The notes below the pieces were generated by a model that saw only the letters and a list, made by a program, of their open reading frames with translations, was not told the origin of the DNA and made no database searches. From positions 930,001-994,000 of the forward strand of contig NZ_KE150266.1 of the NCBI RefSeq assembly GCF_000411155.1: DNA of 64,000 bases, in the 5' to 3' direction. The DNA comes from Gleimia europaea ACS-120-V-Col10b (lineage in GTDB: Bacteria; Actinomycetota; Actinomycetes; Actinomycetales; Actinomycetaceae). Position numbers and translations under genes: made by a program. Position 1 is the stretch's first letter. The number at the start of each line of letters is the position of its first letter. This document shows positions 1 to 8,727 of the stretch, one piece after another.

Positions 1-488
1 GACTGATATTCCCCTCCCAACACCAGCAGAGAGTGGCGAGAGTCCTCCTCCAACTCGCGGGCAACTAGCAAAGAGTTGGTGATGACCGAAATTGGCGCGC
101 AATCTGCGAGTTCGCGCAGCACCCACACTCCCGACGTTGAGTCATCGAGCATCACCGAACTGCCCGGGGGAATAAGCGATGCAACCGCCTTCGCTATCTG
201 GCGCTTCGAAGTGGCTTCTTGCTTCAAACGATACGAGGCCGTGGCCTCATGCAAGCCCGAAGCTGCTGCCACCACCTTCCCACGATGCTTGTGCAAAATC
301 CCCGCCGCCTCCAGGGCCGCCACATCGCGGTACACCGTCATAAGCGACACGCCGGTGTACGTAGCCAGGTCTTCAACCGAGACCTCGCCCATCTCAATGA
401 CGCGCTTAGCTATAGTGCGCCGACGCTGGCTTTGATCACCCGAGTTCCGGCTCATTCTCGAGACCAGCTTCGCATCACCCTCGCTCAA
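1..488 (-). CDS. DeoR/GlpR-family transcriptional regulator (C-terminus beyond window)
   Basis: The reverse strand is open from position 488 to the window edge, about 162 codons. It reads an N-terminal winged helix-turn-helix of the DeoR type (SVEDLATYTGVSLMTVYRD, near residues 27-46), then the start of the DeoRC sugar-phosphate sensor domain (SVMLDDSTSGVWVLREL, then VITNSLLVARELEE and LLVLGGEY). DeoR family repressors bind phosphorylated sugars and control carbohydrate operons; the target here is unknown. I chose the TTG at 488 because an AAAGAGG ribosome site lies five bases upstream and the TTG overlaps the stop of the preceding phosphatase gene, which suggests translational coupling. An ATG at 455 is the alternative start. 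The protein is truncated only by the window. Confidence 0.85.
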   Translation of the reverse strand, partial: MSEGDAKLVSRMSRNSGDQSQRRRTIAKRVIEMGEVSVEDLATYTGVSLMTVYRDVAALEAAGILHKHRGKVVAAASGLHEATASYRLKQEATSKRQIAKAVASLIPPGSSVMLDDSTSGVWVLRELADCAPISVITNSLLVARELEEDSRHSLLVLGGEYQ

Positions 489-1165
489 TTTTGCCTCTTT
501 CCAATTGCAATCCCAGCGTCAGAACTACCCGGAACCATATCCGCAGCCCGTTCCAAAAGCTTGCCAGCTGGCTCCCAATATGTCACTGATTTCAAGGTCG
601 CATTTTCAAACTGCAGGCTCGTTAGCGAAGCTAACGAGCACTCGCGTTTACGCGGATCGTGCCAAAGAGGACGCCCCTCCACGAACGAACGCAGAGTCCA
701 AATGGGCAACTGGTGAGAAACCATCAGCACCTCGCCGCCCTCGAACTGACCGAGCGCGTCAGAGACGGCCGCGCTCATGCGAGAAACCAAATCCGAATAC
801 GGCTCCGACCAAGACGGTTTGAACGGATTGACGTAACGCTTCCAATACTTTGGATGAACCAGCATCAGGCGGTTGCGATTCACAGCCTCGCCCTCGAACG
901 TATTCCACGCCTCCACCAGGCGCTGGTCGCTCAAAATTGGTAGATCAAATGCGCGGGCCGTTGGCAAAGCCGTCTGCTGTGCGCGCAAAAGCGGGGACGC
1001 CACCACGCCGGCAATCTCGTGGCCACTGTCTACAAGAACGCTGGCAACCTCGCTCGCCATCTGCCGGCCAAGTTCAGTCAAACCAAAGCCGGGCATCCTC
1101 CCGTACAAGATCGCCTCGGGATTTTCCACCTCGCCGTGGCGCATCAAATGAATAACGGTTTGCAA
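485..1165 (-). CDS. Histidine phosphatase (phosphoglycerate mutase-like) family protein
   Basis: This is a protein of about 226 residues of the histidine phosphatase superfamily. The catalytic motif LMRHGE lies at residues 7-12, with His10 as the expected phospho-acceptor, followed by the substrate-pocket segment VVASPLLRAQQTA. The second conserved histidine occurs as SHQLPIW rather than the commoner GHG. The substrate cannot be read from sequence. A longer frame reaches 1222, but its first codons run through a terminator hairpin and lack a ribosome site; the TTG at 1165 has CGGAGG six bases upstream, so I place the start there. The gene lies between the bS22 gene and the DeoR-type gene on the same strand. 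Confidence 0.8.
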   Translation of the reverse strand: MQTVIHLMRHGEVENPEAILYGRMPGFGLTELGRQMASEVASVLVDSGHEIAGVVASPLLRAQQTALPTARAFDLPILSDQRLVEAWNTFEGEAVNRNRLMLVHPKYWKRYVNPFKPSWSEPYSDLVSRMSAAVSDALGQFEGGEVLMVSHQLPIWTLRSFVEGRPLWHDPRKRECSLASLTSLQFENATLKSVTYWEPAGKLLERAADMVPGSSDAGIAIGKRQN

Positions 1166-1191
1166 AGCCGGCCTCCGAATCGTGACATATA

Positions 1192-1220
1192 GAAAAGGCC
1201 CCGCAAGTCGGGGCTTTTTC
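1192..1220 (-). terminator. Rho-independent terminator after bS22
   Basis: A near-perfect inverted repeat (GAAAAGGCCCCG, 5-base loop, CGGGGCTTTTTC) is followed on the minus strand by a T-rich stretch. It sits between the bS22 gene and the histidine phosphatase gene, so it probably ends or attenuates the strong bS22 transcript. Confidence 0.75.
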
Positions 1221-1230
1221 AAACAAAGAA

Positions 1231-1329
1231 TTACTTCTTGTTACGGCGCTGGTGGCGCGTCTTACGAAGCAACTTGCGGTGCTTCTTCTTGGACATACGC
1301 TTGCGACGCTTCTTAATCACGGAGCCCAT
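1231..1329 (-). CDS. Small ribosomal protein bS22 (AURKAIP1/COX24-domain protein)
   Basis: This open frame of 32 residues starts [17 protein letters not shown] and is almost entirely Lys, Arg and His. It matches the tiny actinobacterial small-subunit protein known from mycobacterial ribosome structures as bS22 and annotated elsewhere as an AURKAIP1/COX24-domain protein. An AGGAGG ribosome site lies five bases before the ATG, a strong promoter lies upstream and a terminator follows, as expected for a highly expressed single gene. It is too short for most gene callers. I am confident in the identity because the sequence is essentially invariant across actinobacteria. Confidence 0.9.
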   Translation of the reverse strand: MGSVIKKRRKRMSKKKHRKLLRKTRHQRRNKK

Positions 1330-1374
1330 GCGGCCCTCCTAAAACTGTGGCTTTACCTTTAACCAAACATAGAG

Positions 1375-1404
1375 AATCTATAGAAAATCCGCCCAATTTG
1401 TCAA
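1375..1404 (-). promoter_or_regulatory. Sigma-A-type promoter of the bS22 gene
   Basis: On the minus strand a consensus TTGACA (-35, 1399-1404) is followed after 18 bases by TAGATT (-10, 1375-1380), about 45 bases upstream of the bS22 start codon. The spacing and sequence fit a housekeeping promoter. Confidence 0.6.
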
Positions 1405-1554
1405 ACAATACCGGCCTGCTATGACCCAGCTAACGGTTCCGTCACCAAAACCGCGAGCGCAATTGCTACGCGGAACGAATAGTTTTCAACGGCGAGTGAA
1501 CTTTCCTCCTATAAATTAGTAAAGTTAGCGCATAAGCGTTTGAAGGAGGCAGTG

Positions 1555-3015
1555 TTGGATCCCTTTGCGCCGGGGGGCGAAGCCTTCCCTCGGGACACCC
1601 CTGCCCCGGGCTATCCAAACATTCAGCCGACTGCGATCTATCAGTCACACGAGCCCACGCTCCGCGAGCGTTTGCGCGGGAAGATCGACCACTGGGCAAA
1701 AACCTATCCGGCGCGCCTCGCGATGATTGTTTTTGCCTCCATCATCGCGGTAACTACCGCACTGCTCAGCCTGCCAATCGCCACTCAATCAGGCCGGCGC
1801 GCCCCATTTGCTGACGCCCTGTTCAACGCGACCTCCGCAGTTGCCGTCACCGGCCTTGCCAGTGTAGATACAGCTAACTACTGGTCCCTTTTTGGACAGA
1901 TCGTGCTCGCAACCGCGATCTCAATCGGCGGTATGGGTGTTATGACCCTGGCGTCAATACTCGGCCTTGCCGTGTCTCGTCACCTCGGCCTCACCCAACG
2001 CATGCTGGCCGCAACAGAAACAAAAACGGCGGCGCTCGGCCAAGTAGGTTCGCTACTGCGAATGGTTATTCTCACCGCACTAACTATGGATTTCCTGCTG
2101 TTCGCCGTGTTGTTCCCCCGCTTCCTCACCCTTGGATATCAGTTCAAAGAAGCTCTGTGGTATGCGATCTTCATGGCGATTTCGATCTTCAACAACGCCG
2201 GATTCGTAGTCATTCCCGAGGGGCTGGAACAGTTCACCTCAGACCTGTGGGTCATCGCTCCAATCGTCGTGGGCACCGCAGTGGGCGCACTCGGCTTCCC
2301 CGTTATCATGGATCTGACCCGAAACTGGAAGCAGCCGCGCCGCCTCACCCTGCACTCCAAGCTCACTATCACCACCTACATCACGCTGGCTATCGCCGGC
2401 TCGCTGGTGATCGGAGCGCTCGAATGGAACAACGTCAACAGCATGGGCACCCTCTCTGCGCAAGATCGGATCGCCCACTCCGTGCTTGCGGGCGTCAACG
2501 GGCGTTCCTCGGGCATCTCCATCTTGGACGAGAGCCAGATGCACGCCACCACCTGGTGGATCCAAGACGCCCTCATGTTCATCGGGGGCGGCTCCGCATC
2601 CACGGGCGGCGGCATCAAAGTAACCACCCTGGCCGTCCTTGCCCTCGCCGTCCTCGCGGAAGCGCGCGGTGACCGCGACATTGAAGCTTTCGGACGGCGC
2701 ATTTCTTCTTCCACCGTGAGGCTCGCGGTTGCGGTCACCATGATTGGCGCGTTCCTAGTGGGCATTGCAACCATGATCCTGCTGGCCGTCACGCCCTACT
2801 CACTCGACCGCGTCCTGTTTGAAGCTATCAGCGCGTTCGGCACTTGTGGCCTGTCCACCGGCATCACCGCTGATCTGCCCGACACTGGCAAACATACCCT
2901 GTCTGCGCTCATGTACCTGGGGCGAACCGGGCCTATGACCATCGCGGCAGCCCTCGCCTTGCGTGAACGCCGCCGCGTGATTCGCCAACCGCAAGAAAAC
3001 CCGATTATCGGCTAG
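1555..3015 (+). CDS. trkH: TrkH/KtrB-type potassium uptake membrane subunit
   Basis: This integral membrane protein of about 486 residues is the ion-conducting subunit of a Trk/Ktr potassium transporter. The four pore-loop repeats of the superfamily are visible: FNATSAVAVTGL, SIFNNAGFVV, NGRSSGISI and SAFGTCGLSTGIT, each with the filter glycine, separated by hydrophobic helices. A frame opens at 1540, but the TTG at 1555 is the better start because GGAGG lies five bases upstream. A TATAAA element near 1512 may be the -10 of the promoter. The regulatory subunit gene follows 79 bases downstream on the same strand, so the pair probably forms one transporter. Confidence 0.9.
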   Translation: MDPFAPGGEAFPRDTPAPGYPNIQPTAIYQSHEPTLRERLRGKIDHWAKTYPARLAMIVFASIIAVTTALLSLPIATQSGRRAPFADALFNATSAVAVTGLASVDTANYWSLFGQIVLATAISIGGMGVMTLASILGLAVSRHLGLTQRMLAATETKTAALGQVGSLLRMVILTALTMDFLLFAVLFPRFLTLGYQFKEALWYAIFMAISIFNNAGFVVIPEGLEQFTSDLWVIAPIVVGTAVGALGFPVIMDLTRNWKQPRRLTLHSKLTITTYITLAIAGSLVIGALEWNNVNSMGTLSAQDRIAHSVLAGVNGRSSGISILDESQMHATTWWIQDALMFIGGGSASTGGGIKVTTLAVLALAVLAEARGDRDIEAFGRRISSSTVRLAVAVTMIGAFLVGIATMILLAVTPYSLDRVLFEAISAFGTCGLSTGITADLPDTGKHTLSALMYLGRTGPMTIAAALALRERRRVIRQPQENPIIG

Positions 3016-3094
3016 AAGGCCCCTCACGCTTTACACTTGAGTGGAACTGATATGAACTTGCGAAACTGCAAACGCAAAGTTTTAGGGAGGAAAC

Positions 3095-3766
3095 GTGGCT
3101 GAATCCGATTGGAAACAATCGTCCGGCACGCTCGTGATTGGCCTGGGGCGCTTCGGATCGGCTGTAGCGGCAACGCTGGGACGATTGAAGCGAGAAATCA
3201 TGGCCGTCGAATCAGACCCGCGCAAAGTACAGATCTTCGCCGGCCGCATCCCCCTTGTGGAGGCCGATGCAACTAACATGGAGGCACTAGAACAGCTCGG
3301 GGCACGCGAGTTCTCCTCCGCCGTGGTGGGGGTGGGCACCTCCCTGGAGGCGTCCGTGCTTATTACCGCTAACCTGGTAGACCTTGGAATCCCCTCGATC
3401 TGGGCGAAAGCAACCTCGCGTGAACACGGCCGCATTCTGCGGCGCATCGGCGCCCACCACGTTGTCTACCCCGAGTTTGACGCGGGCCAGCGCACCGCCC
3501 ACCTGGTTGGTGGGCGCATGCTTGACTACATCGAGATGGACAAGCAGGGCTTTGCCATCATGAAGATGCGCCCACCCAAAGAAGTGCAGGGCTTTACCCT
3601 TGCAGAATCTGACGTGCGCGCCAAGTACGGCGTCAACGTGCTTGGAGTTTTGCGCCCCGGGCGCGCCTTCGAATACGCATCCTCGGATACGCGCATTGAC
3701 CGCGAAGACATCATCATCGTCTCGGGGGATGGCTCACTTTTGGAGTACTTCGCCAACCGGCCTTAA
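3095..3766 (+). CDS. trkA: TrkA/KtrA-type potassium uptake regulatory subunit (RCK domains)
   Basis: This soluble protein of 223 residues has an N-terminal RCK_N Rossmann fold with the dinucleotide motif GLGRFG at residues 16-21 and an acidic residue (VESDPRK) at the end of the second strand. A C-terminal RCK_C domain lies near 135-223. RCK subunits gate the TrkH/KtrB pore in response to NAD(H) or ATP/ADP. In several Gram-positive bacteria the RCK_C domain binds c-di-AMP, and a c-di-AMP synthase gene (disA) lies 3 kb downstream; that link is inference. The GTG start has GGGAGG upstream. Expected to act at the inner face of the membrane with the preceding trkH product. Confidence 0.9.
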   Translation: MAESDWKQSSGTLVIGLGRFGSAVAATLGRLKREIMAVESDPRKVQIFAGRIPLVEADATNMEALEQLGAREFSSAVVGVGTSLEASVLITANLVDLGIPSIWAKATSREHGRILRRIGAHHVVYPEFDAGQRTAHLVGGRMLDYIEMDKQGFAIMKMRPPKEVQGFTLAESDVRAKYGVNVLGVLRPGRAFEYASSDTRIDREDIIIVSGDGSLLEYFANRP

Positions 3767-3809
3767 AATTCCTTCCCCGTTTGAAGCGACCACCTCGCAC
3801 ATGAAAAGT

Positions 3810-3843
3810 GGCGGTTTTCCTTGCATTTGCTTAGAAAACCGCC
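3810..3843. terminator. Bidirectional terminator between trkA and ppk2
   Basis: A perfect 10-base stem (GGCGGTTTTC paired with GAAAACCGCC) with a 14-base loop lies between the convergent trkA and ppk2 genes. T-rich bases follow on the plus strand. It could serve both transcripts. Confidence 0.6.
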
Positions 3844-3885
3844 GCTTATTTTTGCCTCTAGCACCCGCTCTCGGGAGCTGGCACT

Positions 3886-4770
3886 TTAGTGCGCGCTCTC
3901 TTTTTCCTTCGCTTTCCGCGCTTTCACGCGATCCTTTTCGAGATTCACCGCCGCGTCCTCGACGTAAATGTACTTACCGCGGTCAAGGCGCTCATATTCT
4001 TTTTGCTCATCCGGGTTTGGCCTTGGTGGCACCTCCACCGGGTCTGGCTCAATGCGCTGCCACGGAATCTCATTCAAAATGTCGTTAATGACGTTGATAC
4101 GCGAACGTTTCTTATCTTCAGACTCCACCGTGCGCCAACGCGCCCACGGCGTATCCGTTGCCGCAAACATGGCGTCCTTCGCGCGCGAGTATTCCTCCCA
4201 CCTCGTGATCGATTCCACGTCAATCGGGGAGAGCTTCCAGCGGCGCATCGGATCAGATGAGCGGGAGCGGAACCGCGCTTCCTGCTCGTCTGCGGACACC
4301 GAGAACCAGTATTTGATCACGCGAATACCGTCATCTACCAACATGCGTTCAAACTCGGGGGCCTGGCGCAAGAAACGGTGGTATTCCTCTGGTGAACAGA
4401 ATCCCATCACGCGCTCCACGCCCGCCCGGTTGTACCAAGAGCGGTCAAAAATGACGATCTCGCCAGCCGACGGCAAATGCTGCACGTAGCGCTGGAAGTA
4501 CCACTGCGTACTCTCCCGCTCCGTTGGCTTCGGCAGGGCAACCACGCGCGCGTGGCGCGGATTCAAATATTGGGTGACGCGCTTAATTGCGGACCCCTTG
4601 CCCGCAGCGTCGCGTCCCTCAAACAGAATGATGATGCGTTCCCCCTGGGCAATAACCCACTGCTGCATCTCCACGAGTTCAGCTTGGAGCCGCTTCAGCT
4701 CCTTCTCGTACGCCTTCTTATCGAGCTTGGGCAGATTATCGTTTTGCGAAATGCTATCGGTGCTTGACAT
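3886..4770 (-). CDS. ppk2: Polyphosphate kinase 2 family protein
   Basis: This protein of 294 residues belongs to the PPK2 family, which transfers phosphate between polyphosphate and nucleotides, usually making GTP or ATP from NDP. The Walker A motif EGRDAAGKGS spans residues 51-60 and the Walker B/lid region FDRSWYNRAGVE lies near 108-119. Conserved blocks RWKLSPIDVES and YSRAKDAMF follow. The length and single kinase domain fit the class I PPK2 enzymes. It is transcribed alone, convergent with trkA. A separate PPK1 gene lies at 58.6-60.9 kb, so the organism would have both polyphosphate-making and polyphosphate-using enzymes. Direction of reaction and nucleotide preference cannot be told from sequence. 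Confidence 0.92.
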   Translation of the reverse strand: MSSTDSISQNDNLPKLDKKAYEKELKRLQAELVEMQQWVIAQGERIIILFEGRDAAGKGSAIKRVTQYLNPRHARVVALPKPTERESTQWYFQRYVQHLPSAGEIVIFDRSWYNRAGVERVMGFCSPEEYHRFLRQAPEFERMLVDDGIRVIKYWFSVSADEQEARFRSRSSDPMRRWKLSPIDVESITRWEEYSRAKDAMFAATDTPWARWRTVESEDKKRSRINVINDILNEIPWQRIEPDPVEVPPRPNPDEQKEYERLDRGKYIYVEDAAVNLEKDRVKARKAKEKESAH

Positions 4771-4949
4771 GTCTCAACTCTAACGCGCACGGCCCGCGCC
4801 CTGCCCGGTTTGGACAGATGAAATGACCGGCGCCTTTTTTGCGCGGCTTCGAGCCATGTTTGCGTGGTTTCAATCCACAAAGTCAACGCCGCCAATTTTC
4901 TTGTCCGTGCCCACTGCTAACCTTTTATTAACGACAGAAAGAAGGGGAC

Positions 4950-6362
4950 GTGGCGAAGAAACCTACCGAGCACTTCGAGTGTAGCGAATGCGGCTGGACC
5001 ACCACCAAGTGGGTGGGTCAGTGCCGTGAGTGTAGCGCGTGGGGAACCTTGGAACAAGCACAGACTTTCGCGGCTCCCTCCCAGGCCGGGGGCGCGAAAG
5101 CCCTCACCCCTTCTTCTCCCGCTGCTCCGATCTCAAAGGTGTCCGCCGAGATTGCGCGCTACCGTTCCACGGGAGTGTCCGAGTTTGACAGGGTTCTTGG
5201 CGGTGGAATCGTTCCCGGTGCAGTGGTACTACTGGCTGGCGATCCCGGGGTTGGCAAATCCACTCTCTTGCTGGACGTTGCCGCCCGGTCTGCGGCCGAC
5301 ACGGCGGGGAGCGGGCCGGTGCTCTACATTTCTGCAGAGGAATCTGCTTCTCAGATTCGCCTGCGTGCAGAACGCATCGGGGCGCTTCACGACAACCTTC
5401 TGCTGGCCGCAGAGGCAAACCTGGAGACCATTTTGGGACACGTGGACGCAACGAACCCGAGCCTGCTGATCGTGGACTCCGTGCAGACTATTTACACCCT
5501 CGACATGGAGGGCTCCGCCGGCGGCGTGTCCCAAGTGCGTGCGGTTGCTGCCCGCCTCATCAGAGCCGCAAAAGAACGCAACCTCCCCGTTATCTTGGTT
5601 GGTCATGTCACCAAAGACGGTGGCATTGCCGGCCCGCGTATTCTTGAACACCTGGTGGACGTTGTCTGTCAGTTTGAAGGCGATCGGCACGCGCGCTTGC
5701 GCCTGCTTCGTGCCGTCAAAAATCGTTACGGACCAACAGATGAAGTGGGGTGTTTCGACCTACGAGATTCGGGAATCGTGGGGCTGCCAGACCCCTCCGG
5801 ACTGTTCCTGTCCCACACCGGCACAACCACGCCCGGCACGTGCATCACCGTCACCCTGGAAGGACGCCGACCCATGCCCACAGAAGTGCAAGCCCTCGTA
5901 GCCCATACCAATGCGGGAAGCCCGCGACGAACCACCTCGGGAATCGACCATTCGCGCGTTGCGATGATGCTTGCCGTGTGCCAAGCCCGCCTGGGCGTGG
6001 ACACCTCCACCACCGACGTGTACGTATCCACCGTTGGAGGGGCAAAAACCTCCGAACCTGCAGCCGACATGGCCACTGCCCTCGCCATTATGTCCGCCGC
6101 GTGGAACCGTCCCGTCAAAACCGAACTCGTAGCCATCGGAGAAGTGGGATTAACCGGAGAGATTCGGGCAACAGCCGGCGTGCAACGCCGCCTAACTGAA
6201 GCCGCGAGACTAGGATTTAAACAGGCCATCGTTCCCAGCACCGGAAGCGAAGACCTCAAAGCAGTTAATGGACTCACCATCTACCCGGTGACCGACCTGG
6301 CAACGGCCGCCAAAGTCGGCCTCGCTCAGCCAGACACCGCGGTGTGCAGAAGAAAAGAATGA
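4950..6362 (+). CDS. radA: DNA repair protein RadA (Sms)
   Basis: This 470-residue RecA-like branch-migration helicase acts in recombinational repair. It has an N-terminal C4 zinc finger (Cys11, 14, 25, 28), an ATPase core with Walker A GDPGVGKST, the RadA-specific KNRYG motif, and a C-terminal Lon-protease-like domain that lacks a working protease site, as in the family. Start is GTG behind an AAGAAGGGG stretch. The stop codon overlaps the start of disA by four bases, so the two are translated together; radA-disA adjacency is widespread in Gram-positive bacteria and RadA has been reported to bind and inhibit DisA in mycobacteria. Confidence 0.95.
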   Translation: MAKKPTEHFECSECGWTTTKWVGQCRECSAWGTLEQAQTFAAPSQAGGAKALTPSSPAAPISKVSAEIARYRSTGVSEFDRVLGGGIVPGAVVLLAGDPGVGKSTLLLDVAARSAADTAGSGPVLYISAEESASQIRLRAERIGALHDNLLLAAEANLETILGHVDATNPSLLIVDSVQTIYTLDMEGSAGGVSQVRAVAARLIRAAKERNLPVILVGHVTKDGGIAGPRILEHLVDVVCQFEGDRHARLRLLRAVKNRYGPTDEVGCFDLRDSGIVGLPDPSGLFLSHTGTTTPGTCITVTLEGRRPMPTEVQALVAHTNAGSPRRTTSGIDHSRVAMMLAVCQARLGVDTSTTDVYVSTVGGAKTSEPAADMATALAIMSAAWNRPVKTELVAIGEVGLTGEIRATAGVQRRLTEAARLGFKQAIVPSTGSEDLKAVNGLTIYPVTDLATAAKVGLAQPDTAVCRRKE

Positions 6363-7438
6363 CCATGACAACCGCAGAACACGAAACCATGCGCAAAGCC
6401 CTTAAGGCCCTCGCCCCCGGCACCGACCTACGCGAAGGCCTTGAACGCATCCAGCGTGGGCACACCGGCGCCCTCATCGTGCTCGGCTACAACAAAGATG
6501 TCGAAGCCCTGTGCTCGGGCGGTTTCGAACTCGACGTCGCATTCTCTGGCCCGCGCCTGCGGGAACTGTCAAAAATGGACGGCGCCGTCATCATTTCTTC
6601 CGACTACAAGCGCATCCGCCGTGCCAACGTGCAACTAATCCCGCACGCCGCTGTTTCCACCGTGGAATCCGGTATGCGCCACCGCACCGCTGAACGCATG
6701 GCCCGCCAAACCGGGATACCCGTCATCTCCCTTTCCGCCTCCATGCGAGTCATCACCGTCTACGTTGGCTCCCTCCGCCGTAGCCTGGAAGAACCCGAAG
6801 CGCTACTATCGCGAGCCAACCTTGCCCTCGACACGCTCGACCGCTACTCGCAGCGCCTCGAAGAAGACCTCGCTACCCTCACCGTGCTCGAACAGCGTGA
6901 AACCGTTACCGTCCGCGACGTTGCCACCACCCTCCAACGCATGGAAATGATCAGGCGTATCCACACCGAGATTTCCGGCTACCTCGAAGAGCTCGGCACC
7001 GAGGGCCGCCTCATCGAACTGCAGCTGGATGATCTTTTGCGCGGTTCCGCATCCGAACGCGCCCTGGTGATCCGTGACTACATTCGCCAGCCGGAGCGCA
7101 TCAGTGAAGTAGAATCCGAACTGTCTAACCTTGACGGAGAAGGCATGGTTGATCTGGCTCGCATTGCCGCAGCAATCGGCCAACCCGTAGTAGACGCATC
7201 CGACTTCGACCGCATTATCTGCCCGCGCGGCTACCGCTCCCTCACCATGGTTCCGCGCCTACCCTGGAACATCATCGAACAGCTCGTCAAAAAGTGGGAC
7301 ACGCTCACCAAACTGCGTGAAGCCACCGTCGAGGAGCTCCAAACCATTGAAGGCGTTGGCCCCTACCGCGCCAGCCTCATCTACAACTCGCTCAACAGGC
7401 AACACGCAGCTGCGTCCCCCGAAGCCGTCGGCTGGTAG
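6359..7438 (+). CDS. disA: DNA integrity scanning protein DisA (diadenylate cyclase)
   Basis: This protein of 359 residues makes cyclic di-AMP from two ATP and scans DNA for branched structures. The catalytic motifs of the DAC domain are present: DGA at residues 74-76 and RHRT at 107-110. A helical linker and a C-terminal helix-hairpin-helix DNA-binding region (TIEGVGPYRASLIYNS) follow. I start at the ATG at 6359, which forms an ATGA overlap with the radA stop; a GTG at 6344 opens the frame earlier and an ATG lies at 6365. As c-di-AMP normally controls potassium and osmolyte uptake, the nearby trk genes and the osmoprotectant ABC operon at 55-58 kb are plausible targets (inference). Confidence 0.95.
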   Translation: MTMTTAEHETMRKALKALAPGTDLREGLERIQRGHTGALIVLGYNKDVEALCSGGFELDVAFSGPRLRELSKMDGAVIISSDYKRIRRANVQLIPHAAVSTVESGMRHRTAERMARQTGIPVISLSASMRVITVYVGSLRRSLEEPEALLSRANLALDTLDRYSQRLEEDLATLTVLEQRETVTVRDVATTLQRMEMIRRIHTEISGYLEELGTEGRLIELQLDDLLRGSASERALVIRDYIRQPERISEVESELSNLDGEGMVDLARIAAAIGQPVVDASDFDRIICPRGYRSLTMVPRLPWNIIEQLVKKWDTLTKLREATVEELQTIEGVGPYRASLIYNSLNRQHAAASPEAVGW

Positions 7439-7444
7439 CTCCAG

Positions 7445-8266
7445 CTACTCCCGCGGCTGCACAACCTGAACCAGCAGGTCAGCCTTCGCCTCACCCAAAT
7501 AGTTCACGTGTAGCACGTACGTGCCTGCGGCGCCCGCGTCACCTGCTTCACAACCCTCGTAGTCGCGGCCGTCCCAAGACAAAGTCGTGTTCCAACTGCG
7601 CCCCGGCCCAATCAAAAGCGGCAGTGACGCATCTGCGGGTGCGCACTTCAACGAGTCCACCAGCTCATACGAGCCCGACGTGACGCGCACGCCCAATGAC
7701 TTTGCCGACCCGTCAGCAAGACACGCGTCCGCACCCCGATTCGTCACCGTAACTGCGGCGTTCCACGGGCCCCCAACCGGAATAGATCGGTCATAACTCG
7801 TGATCTGAAAATCCAGATCCGCAGCTCGACACTCCGCGATAGGCTTCACCGCGTCCTGTTCTTGCACTGCCTGCAAACTCTGCTGGCGCTGTTCCAAACT
7901 CTTCGTTGCCGAAGCACTCAAGAAATAGATACCTAACCCCAGCGCGGCCAAAATCAGGAGCCCCACAAGAATCAAATGCCCCCGCGTAAACCCCGCGCTG
8001 GGCCGCGCGGCGGAACCAGACTTCCTCTTCACGGTGCGCGCCGCCTGCGGCTTCTTCGCCTGCGAGGTATTCCGCCTCGCTACCACGCGGCTCGGTTCAG
8101 CCGCTCCGCCGCCCCGGCCTGAAGGAGCCTGCCTCCTCGTTGAACTACCGGCCTCAGACCTGCGCGAAGCCGATGGGCGCGCAGAGCTGGACGATCTGCC
8201 CCCACCGCTTTGGGGCCACACTTCCCAATCCCCCGCGCCCTTGCCGTTACCATTTTTTGGAGCCAC
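7445..8266 (-). CDS. Membrane-anchored hypothetical protein with extracytoplasmic beta domain
   Basis: This protein of 273 residues has no recognised function. The first 90 residues are basic and rich in Ser, Gly, Arg and Pro, so probably disordered and cytoplasmic. One membrane helix follows (HLILVGLLILAALGLGIYF, near 95-115), then an external domain of about 150 residues with three regularly placed cysteines and an immunoglobulin-like feel (AAVTVTNRGADAC, WNTTLSWDG). Proteins of this layout often sit beside DUF3180 genes at the end of the actinobacterial folate cluster. The GTG start shares one base with the stop of the DUF3180 gene, so it is the last gene of the operon. It converges on disA. 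Confidence 0.75.
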   Translation of the reverse strand: MAPKNGNGKGAGDWEVWPQSGGGRSSSSARPSASRRSEAGSSTRRQAPSGRGGGAAEPSRVVARRNTSQAKKPQAARTVKRKSGSAARPSAGFTRGHLILVGLLILAALGLGIYFLSASATKSLEQRQQSLQAVQEQDAVKPIAECRAADLDFQITSYDRSIPVGGPWNAAVTVTNRGADACLADGSAKSLGVRVTSGSYELVDSLKCAPADASLPLLIGPGRSWNTTLSWDGRDYEGCEAGDAGAAGTYVLHVNYLGEAKADLLVQVVQPRE

Positions 8267-8727
8267 TAGCTCACGCCCTGCCCTACACCCGAAGAACCGG
8301 CGTCTTCATCATCATCCAAATGGCACCAACGCTCAACCACGACTGCCACCACCAGTAGCACTGCGGCTCCGAGCGCCGACACGATAGCTCCCAGCATCGA
8401 CGTTTGCACATACTCGGCGTGCGCGTTGCGGAGCATTGCCAGCGTCGCGCCAAAGAAAAATCCGATAGTAGCCGCAGACACCCACGCCGCAGAGTATGCG
8501 AACATCGCCACGTTCATTGCTCCCGTAGCGCTTATCCGCCTGGCCTCACCCTTTCGTAACGCGTGTACCCGCCGGCCAAAAAAGAACAGCACTGCGGCAA
8601 TCGCCAAGAAAAGAAGACCCGAGTACGGGGTGAACATGAACGTTGGGAGTAGCACCAGTACCAGCGCCCCCACGGCCGTGGTAGCGGCAAACAGTATGAC
8701 GAGGCTAGATACGCTCAGCGGCTTCAC
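8266..8727 (-). CDS. DUF3180 family membrane protein
   Basis: This protein of 153 residues has four predicted membrane helices arranged in two hairpins, with a charged middle loop (GRRVHALRKGEARR) and an acidic C-terminus. Size, topology and position next to folK match the actinobacterial DUF3180 family, whose function is unknown. Its GTG start overlaps the stop of the folB-folK gene by four bases (GTGA) and its stop abuts the next gene, so it is translated as part of the folate operon. Confidence 0.75.
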   Translation of the reverse strand: MKPLSVSSLVILFAATTAVGALVLVLLPTFMFTPYSGLLFLAIAAVLFFFGRRVHALRKGEARRISATGAMNVAMFAYSAAWVSAATIGFFFGATLAMLRNAHAEYVQTSMLGAIVSALGAAVLLVVAVVVERWCHLDDDEDAGSSGVGQGVS

